A stretch of DNA of 64,000 nucleotides from Steromphala cineraria (taxonomy: Eukaryota > Mollusca > Gastropoda > Trochida > Trochidae), in the NCBI GenBank assembly GCA_916613615.1, contig OU744731.1:19562328-19626327 (forward strand). The letters run 5' to 3'. Within the stretch, counting starts at the first letter, position 1. The number at the start of each line of letters is the position of its first letter. This document shows positions 57,369 through 64,000 of this stretch, one piece after another. Made by a program: the position numbers and the translations under genes. The notes beneath the pieces are model-generated. The model saw only the letters and a list, made by a program, of their open reading frames with translations, had not been told where the DNA came from and made no database searches.

Positions 57369-60021
57369 TCAGCGATCAAGCAGTCTTTTAATGGTGCCTT
57401 GCATACGGTTGATGCGCATCCGGAAGTCAATTCTACAGTCAGACCGGCTGTCCACGTGATAGATAGGAACCACTCGTTGGGCTGTTGAAACAACGCGCAC
57501 CCATACTTTCCCGCATTTCCCTGTCTTCTCCTCGATGATTGGTGCTTTTGCTGCCAATCTTAACTTTAGCTCCACCCCAAGGATGTAAGGATCAACCGTG
57601 TTTGGAACTGGGCGGTTACGTAGCGGGATGGACGCAATTCTCTGTTTGAGGTTCTGTAAATGAAGTGTTTAGGTTCACACGTATTTAAATATAAAGATAT
57701 GTTCATATAAGCGATTATAGTTGGATCTCTTATCAGAGAACAACAGCCGTCAAGGTGTAAAAAACATGGTCGGCTGTTCAGAACTGTCGTTACCTTATCA
57801 ACAAACGACCAGAGACATGCTGCAAATCTAAAAGATTGATAGCAATGACCATACCACCAACTAAACAATCTTTTCACCATCCTCAAAAATGGAGGTCCAA
57901 TATGTTAAGCTCCCGCATAGTCTCAGCCCGAATAGTAGAAGAATCTGTACTATTGAAGATAGTGTGATCTCAAATATAAAGCTGCGTTTACACTTGCACG
58001 ACTCTCGAATCCGCATTGGCACGCATTAAATCGTGGCAATGCGTATCTTTGTCGTATCGTTATCGTGAATAATTCGTGAACTGCTCATGGATGCTTGCAA
58101 ATGCGCGAAGAATTAACCAAATGTTTGGTTATTTCTTCACGCACTCCAATGCGTGCCAGGTGCGCAAAGTATTCGTGAATTTGTCTCAACTTGTTCGTAA
58201 CTTATTCTTGTAGTGTCGTGAAATGCGTGCATAATTTTGTGTGTCACGATAGAGATAAGACAAGGTTGGGCATTTCAAGGAATGCAATTTCAGGTACATC
58301 AGCCGTCTCTTCTCTTCAAGAAGCGCGATATCTTGGAAGTTATTCATGGTGTTCACTCTGTGACAGTAGAGGATGAACTGATTTTAGGGTACTGCCTTTA
58401 TATACCTCCAATGCGGGCAGTATCGTACACCATGCGGGACTAAAAAGGACACGATCTTGACAAGCATGCGTGAATTAGTCGAACCTGTGCGTGCAGTTGC
58501 GCCTACTGCGTACCAAAACGCAACTTAGTCGCAACAAATGCGTGAACAGAACGCAGCTTTGTCGTGGTTATGCGCCAATTGTTCGTGAAATGCCGGGTAA
58601 AATCGCAGCACTTGCGTGCAGTTTTCTGCGGCAAATGCGTGAAGTATGCTTGAATAATGCGCAAATGGGGGGTGTACGCATTGTTTTAATTGTTTTCAAA
58701 ACAATGTTGCTTCGTCTATTGGCACGCACTAAAGTCTTGAAGTGCGGATCCAAAATGCGTGCAAGTGTAAACGCAGCTTTACAATGTTTCATTCGTTCAA
58801 TGTGCAAATGGCCTTTATCTCTAAAACATTCAGAGCTTCCAAAATAATACAATTTGAGAGTTCTATTTGTAGATGTTAATTTAAGTTCTATGCAGTTAGA
58901 CACTCTTCAATATGGGTGTTAATTGGAATGTAATATAATGAATTAAAAGTGTTATATCTCAGTTTGTGAAGGTAAATTCCCCCCACTCCTCGATCTTTTA
59001 TACCTGTACTGGGCCTCCGAAACGTTGTTCAGTTTTATTCACAATCTTCACTATAATTATTTCATAGACTCAGTAATTAGTTCAACATTCTTACAGTGAA
59101 GTTTGCTCATGATACTGGCACTGCGTAAGTCGGGCTCATACAAGAGCATGGACATTTTGCAGAGATAATGTCAGTGTGTAAATTTGTGTGAAAACAATTT
59201 CTAATGTTTAAGGTGAACAGAAAACGGAACTTATTTTAAATTCCAGGAACAGCCATATCAACGTTAACCGAGTCTGTATAAATGATTTCAATGTAGGAAC
59301 TGTGAATGAAAACAAGTGACCTTGACATTATAATAGACAATAAACTAAATTGGATTGTCAATACTGATGGCGTATTAAAAAAATGTCAATAAATATTACA
59401 CTTCATGCGTGCATTATCCCTCATTTAACAAATGCCGCTTTTGAAAAAGTCGTTTATAAATGTATGTCATCTTTATGAATTTTTTGTTGTTGAAAATATC
59501 CCTAAAGATTTCAGTGAAGAAGACCAAAGGGGGTAAAAAAAATCCTTCATTTCTTGCAGCGTTCGTCTTAAAATAATCTTCCTATGCACAAATATGATTG
59601 TTATGTAATGCTTGAACTATGTAGCTCGTCTTTACTGACATCGTCTCTGTGATATACGAAAACTGCTATTTATTCCCTTCTGGGAATTACATTACATAAT
59701 TACAAATTACATTGTACTTTATTAATCATTGATAGCAACGCCGCTAATGGCTGAAATATTAACTCACTCGCTCACTCATTGATAGCATACCTGTACAATA
59801 CTGTTGAGACCCTTGGCGTCCTTGATAAGATCCCGTCTGGCCCGGGATGATCTATCCCGGGGGGTTGTACCCCCCTGCCTCCATCGTGTCGGCACCCAGG
59901 GCCAGCGGGAGCTCGTCTCCACAAACTTGAACACGTCCGAGTCTTGTATTCCATGTCTCTTTTTAGACTTGGAGCGGCGTCGCTTCCTCTTGGAGGCTTT
60001 CTTTATAAGCTCCCTGTTCAT
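57369..60021 (-). CDS. Two-exon gene for a 171-aa basic protein of unknown function
   Basis: Exon 1 (60021-59791) encodes 77 residues from ATG and ends GTACAG|GTATGC. Exon 2 (57653-57369) follows the acceptor TTTACAG and encodes 94 residues plus stop. The join is phase 0 and the intron is 2.1 kb. Residues ~7-22 are KKASKRKRRRSKSKKR-like, which looks like a nuclear or nucleolar localisation signal. A Trp/Arg-rich stretch follows (SSRWPWVPTRWRQ), then an Arg-rich helix, then a C-terminal part with two Cys (GKCGK, SDCRID) and the end MQGTIKRLLDR. I do not recognise a domain. The coding exons are much more GC-rich than the flanking DNA, which supports coding. The gene is convergent with the vinculin-like gene. 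Its intron holds an ~800-bp TIR element. The 2.5 kb between the two stop codons contains no further gene. Confidence 0.62.
57979..58779. mobile_element. TIR element with interior packed with TGCGTG motifs
   Basis: Ends AAGCTGCGTTTACACTTGCA and its inverse TGCAAGTGTAAACGCAGCTT, with TA on both outer sides. The ~800-bp interior has roughly eighteen TGCG-containing hexamers (TGCGTG, ATGCGC and so on) on one strand. A central part (58240-58440) is poorer in them. It lies in the intron of the minus-strand basic-protein gene. Confidence 0.75.
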
Positions 60022-60045
60022 CGTGCTGAGGTGTCTGTTTGATTA

Positions 60046-60069
60046 TGACGTCAAATACTTATGACGTCA
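60046..60069. promoter_or_regulatory. Two perfect CRE palindromes upstream of the basic-protein gene
   Basis: TGACGTCA occurs at 60046-60053 and again at 60062-60069, start-to-start spacing 16 bp, 25-48 bp upstream of the minus-strand ATG at 60021. TGACGTCA is the established CREB/ATF binding site and is often placed close to transcription starts. The two sites lie in the promoter or 5'UTR; the transcription start is not visible. Confidence 0.6.
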
Positions 60070-63000
60070 CAATACATGCAAACTTCATAGTGGTGCGGAC
60101 ATTCGTTCAGTGACATGCTTTTCGCGGCTGGTAACCTGCGAACATCCCCGGAAATTTCGTGTTACAAATCTGAAGGCTGGTTACGTTTATGGATAGTTGT
60201 ATATTTTGTGTGTTTCTATTGATCTATAACAGCAACAAATTGTGCGCATTCGCGTGTAGAGTATTGAGTTTGTTTCTGTTAAGTTACATGTACAGCCGTG
60301 TCTGGTAAAGATACGCGGAGGGAGGATACGCACTTTTACAAAAGTTAACCTTGTAATTGCACATTAAGTGTTACATTGTAAATTTTAGTTGTTTTCACAT
60401 CTTTTTGAAATTTAGAAGATACTAAGAGGTTACAGATCGCTTTAAAAGAGTAAAATGTTAAACAGCGGCACAAAACAGTGACATGTTTGTACAAACCGAC
60501 GAAATTCCTAACAAGTTTACCATCATCAAATATTTTCTTTTCTCCAATATCAAATGTCAATGGAAACCAAATCATTGATCCTACAATCAATTTGTCATTC
60601 CTTGAACTTCTGAAAACAGTTTTAAATCTTTAAATATTATAAAATTAAAAATGTTAAGTGTATTCAAAACCTGTCTGCGTATCTTTAGTCTACATTTCTG
60701 GACCTTCCCGAAATAGGGGATAGTCGTTAGAAAACTGTTAAGGTCGTTCACAAAATAAATTCCAAAATATTATTATACATTAGAATTGTCAACTAAACAA
60801 TAAACTTTCACATGGACATAGGGTTTTCTCATATCTTGTATTTTCCTGACATGACTGATCATTTATCTCTTAGGTGCGTATCTTTACCCGTCAGCACTGT
60901 ATTCGGAAAGTTGAGTTGAGGCTTGCTAATGTTTATGCTATAATATTATGATCGTTATTATTGCAAGCCTAAATTTATTTAAAGTTACCGAATTATTATA
61001 AGATTAATAAGTCTTAAACATAACATAACTGTCCCAATGTTTAATGTAAAAGTATGTTAAATTCAGTGGATTGATTATTACCTTCGTGCAAATAGTTTTC
61101 AGTATATCCTACTTGTAACTAATTTTCTTAGTATTTGATTTGAACTAAAAAACGCGTCAGTTTGTTACAATGTTTTCTAACCCAAATGTCTGGAAGTCAG
61201 AAGTTAAAACCGATTACAGAGAGGAAATATTCATCAAACAAATTTCTGCGTTCAATGCATTTGTCCCCTAATACGAAGCGGACATATAATAACAAGAAAT
61301 CGCCATGTAAAGCACTACGTTATCGCGTGCACCTTTCGTACTCTAAATCAATCTATGACTTTAGTTGCAAAAACTGAACTAACTGCATTGGTTTACCGTT
61401 TGGATTCCCATTGGCTTTGTCGAGAATAATTACATTTTAAATAAACATGCTGCTGATTTTTAAAAAAAAGTGGAAATAACAGGAACATGAAAAATGGAGT
61501 TGAAACTAATCCTGAAAATATCACACTAAGCCGTACAAATGGCACTATCCGTCAGCCCACTGCCTCCGGTGACACACAATTATATGGGTTTGAAGAAAAA
61601 TATAAGAGAGACAACAGATTACTGTTCTTGTTGTTTTGAGGGAATTCAACTTTTGTGCTGATTTCAGTTTGACGAATCTTAATACGTGAGGCGCAACACA
61701 GATTTAATTCAATTATTGACTTCAGATTTAAGCTTTGGGATTAAATTGTCAAAACGGATTTATTTCTTGCTGCCAAATAGTGAAATACAAAATAAAGCAC
61801 AGTGCAAGTGGATGCTGATGTGATCAATAATACGACTGAAACAATTTTTAATAATATCCCTTCACTTCATACATTTTATACGAAATATATTGAAACGTAT
61901 AATTATTACAATGGATATTATTTGGGATTAAATTCCCTCTCATGTTTTTAACAACACATATTTTGACAACTTTCGACCTTTAAAATCTTGCATTATGTTG
62001 CAAAAATACGAAAAGTTTTTACTCAAACACCCTCATAGCTTACGTTTATAAACCCTCTATTTATCCGCAATCGGTTTCAAAATCGAAAACCGTTTAAAAG
62101 TGATGACCAAGTTCATTTAACAAATTGTTATCAATAGTCATGTAATAGGGATTATTGACTCGTTGCAAAGTTCACTGTGCCAACAATACATGTTTGTTGC
62201 CTTTGACAACCATCATATTATCTTGTTTCTGCAGTGTTTAAAAGGGCCAATACTTTGGATGAGCATGAGCATTGAAATATATTCTTTGTGATACTTTAAA
62301 ATCTCGGCAGTATTTTTTCATTAATGCCGCTTACTCTTCAACTCGTTCGGTGACCCCGTTATTTGAATTGAGTAGATGATAGAATTAACTTGACATATGA
62401 AAATATATACGATTTCTAGAACATTTCTTTCGTTCGTCCCATCTCTCCTTAATATATTTGAAACTCTCTAGGTAGGGTTGCGCTACAAGACATAAATCGT
62501 TGAAACCACGCTGAAATCAACAAACTGGCACAATGAACGGAGATGTAAATGTGACCAGTAGCTAGAACAAGGGTAACTGTGACATTCCAAAATACACAAG
62601 AGACTGATTTAAACGAAATAAACGTTTTTATATTCAATCCGTTATTTTTCGTGCGAAGAAGTTGTTCAAATTCAATATTTCTAAACTCAACTTCTTTTGT
62701 TAGAATAACACAAAAATAACACCCGTCTTGGTCGATCCTTCCTTTCACTTACAAGCAATAACAGAGCTAAACGTGAAAGTCAACTTTATGGAATCGATAG
62801 CCGAACACTAAGCGATTATTTGTACAAATCACATTGAGAATGTTATGCTCCATCTGAAATCCAATTGCCTTCTTTTGAAATCGCACCATTCTTTTGATGT
62901 TCGATATGCTTGTCCAATAAACATGCTATACATCATCGAGAAAAAAATATTGGATGCGATGTGCCTTTTTAAGATCAAACGAATTTATGGGACGTAGCTC

Positions 63001-63440
63001 TTTACTTACCGAAAAATCGTTTATCGAAACCTTTTTTAGTAAAATGCTCGTTAAACTTATTTTGGAAACCGCAAACTTTTTTCTCTTTTCTATTTATTTA
63101 GCTATTGAATTCTTATATATTGTGTGAAGAAATATATAATGCTTCGTGTCAATATTCTGATTAAAAACTCTACCAACATTATCTATCCTTAGAACACTAG
63201 CATCTCCGTTTTGTTCAAGTATGCGTTTTTCATACCAACTAATATTGTCTGTGAAATGCATGCGCCAGGGTGTTCATCAGACAAGGCAGATGTATCATAA
63301 ACACCCGGTATTGTCATGAACAAATGATTGTGAAACGACGGTATTTTGATTTCCGAATTTAATTTAAGTTCAAATTTTGCTTTGCAAATCAAATACACAC
63401 TAGAACACGCAATTTACCAATAGAAAATATTCACAAATTT
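60070..63440. other. Upstream/intergenic stretch without recognisable genes
   Basis: AT-rich on both strands. The short open frames present have no coding character, no Cys pattern and no splice-site support. Confidence 0.55.
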
Positions 63441-63512
63441 TGCGACTTGGGTTTGAACCTGTGACCTGTTGATTTAATTTCAAGCCCAGTGACTTCCAAT
63501 AGACCAAGGATG
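63441..63512 (-). repeat. tRNA-Ser-like remnant (SINE head or tRNA pseudogene)
   Basis: On the minus strand: TTGGTCTATTGGAAG (A-box region), GGGCTTGAAATT (TGA anticodon loop as in tRNA-Ser) and AGGTTCAAACCC (B box). The stems are imperfect and there is no proper acceptor pairing, so it is not a functional tRNA. Confidence 0.45.
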
Positions 63513-63852
63513 CCAGTTGCAAATACATGATGTTTTTCTTGATTTCATGAACAAGTTTCACATTTTCCCGGGAGGGGACATTACCGTGAATTATTCTTGA
63601 CATATTGATAATTTATTTTAAAAAGGTTAGTGTAAACTGTTTTCATAACAAAAATGGGCATACAATCTATTGTAAATCGCTTGTACGGTTCCGCACGGAT
63701 ACGAGCACTCGGAGTGCAGCACATGAGGCTCATGCCGATGTCAGCTACTTGAAATTGACATTGTTTCTTCAAATAGAGTCATTCACTGTCTCATTATATG
63801 TAAGAAAGATATGCATTTCCGCCTTAACTAAACTGATGTCATGTTTAAATTG

Positions 63853-63953
63853 GTTCAAGTTAAATGAGCCGTCACGCACGTGAATCATGCACACCTCGGC
63901 CCAACGGCTACGGCGCTATGATTCACGTGCGCGAGGGTTCATCTAACTTGAAC
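63853..63953. repeat. Inverted repeat with paired CACGTG motifs
   Basis: The left arm GTTCAAGTTAAATGAGCC and on through CACGTGAATCATG is matched by the right arm CATGATTCACGTG... TAACTTGAAC, with about 20 bp between. Each arm has CACGTG (63877-63882 and 63924-63929). Confidence 0.75.
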
Positions 63954-64000
63954 ACCTCGGTCTCAGTCGGCAACTATTACACGATTAACACATATTTGAC

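Noticed and set aside
1..64000. CRISPR arrays, operons or bacterial signals
   Set aside because: Spliceosomal introns and animal gene families show a eukaryotic nuclear locus; the tandem repeats are minisatellites without spacers.

Overview
The window is a piece of an AT-rich animal nuclear genome. Genes have many short GT-AG exons, introns are large and repeat-filled, and there is a DIRS-type retroelement, a LINE fragment and several families of short interspersed repeats. The repeat style (elements opening with a small hairpin that begins AGCTCACC or AGCTCATCAGG, then a GTCC microsatellite, then ~150-bp tandem units) is what I know from bivalve and other mollusc genomes. I infer a lophotrochozoan, most likely a bivalve mollusc; nothing here fixes the species.

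One large plus-strand gene fills most of the window (5671-54867). Twenty-eight exons can be placed with GT-AG borders and a continuous reading phase, giving about 1455 codons of a vinculin/alpha-catenin family adhesion protein. The first coding exon is not visible and is probably upstream. The layout is vinculin-like head, Ser/Lys-rich linker, an extra ~480-residue helical block, a Pro/Ser/Lys-rich linker, then a vinculin-like tail. The 16-kb intron between exons 8 and 9 holds a complete 6.8-kb DIRS element, an antisense single-coding-exon class A GPCR (28625-29914), a 5'-truncated LINE with target-site duplication, and a 417-bp Mutator-style MITE with a 9-bp duplication.

Downstream and convergent lies a small two-exon minus-strand gene (57369-60021) encoding a 171-residue basic protein I do not recognise, with two perfect TGACGTCA sites just upstream of its ATG. 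A possible cysteine-rich 3'-terminal exon lies on the minus strand near 2.7-2.9 kb.

The most unusual item is a 417-bp miniature LTR element (10843-11259, minus strand). Its ~147-bp LTRs carry a tRNA-Lys-like Pol III promoter, and its primer-binding site also matches the 3' end of tRNA-Lys. A solo LTR of the same family with a 5-bp target duplication sits at 38664-38811. Other notable items are a minisatellite that multiplied the splice donor of exon 22, TE families whose tandem units iterate transcription-factor-like motifs (YY1-like, nuclear-receptor half-sites), an element with iterated 15-bp terminal repeats, and a DIRS copy with identical ITRs but an altered RT active site and two apparent frame breaks. 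Introns and intergenic stretches not listed below show no gene that I can support.
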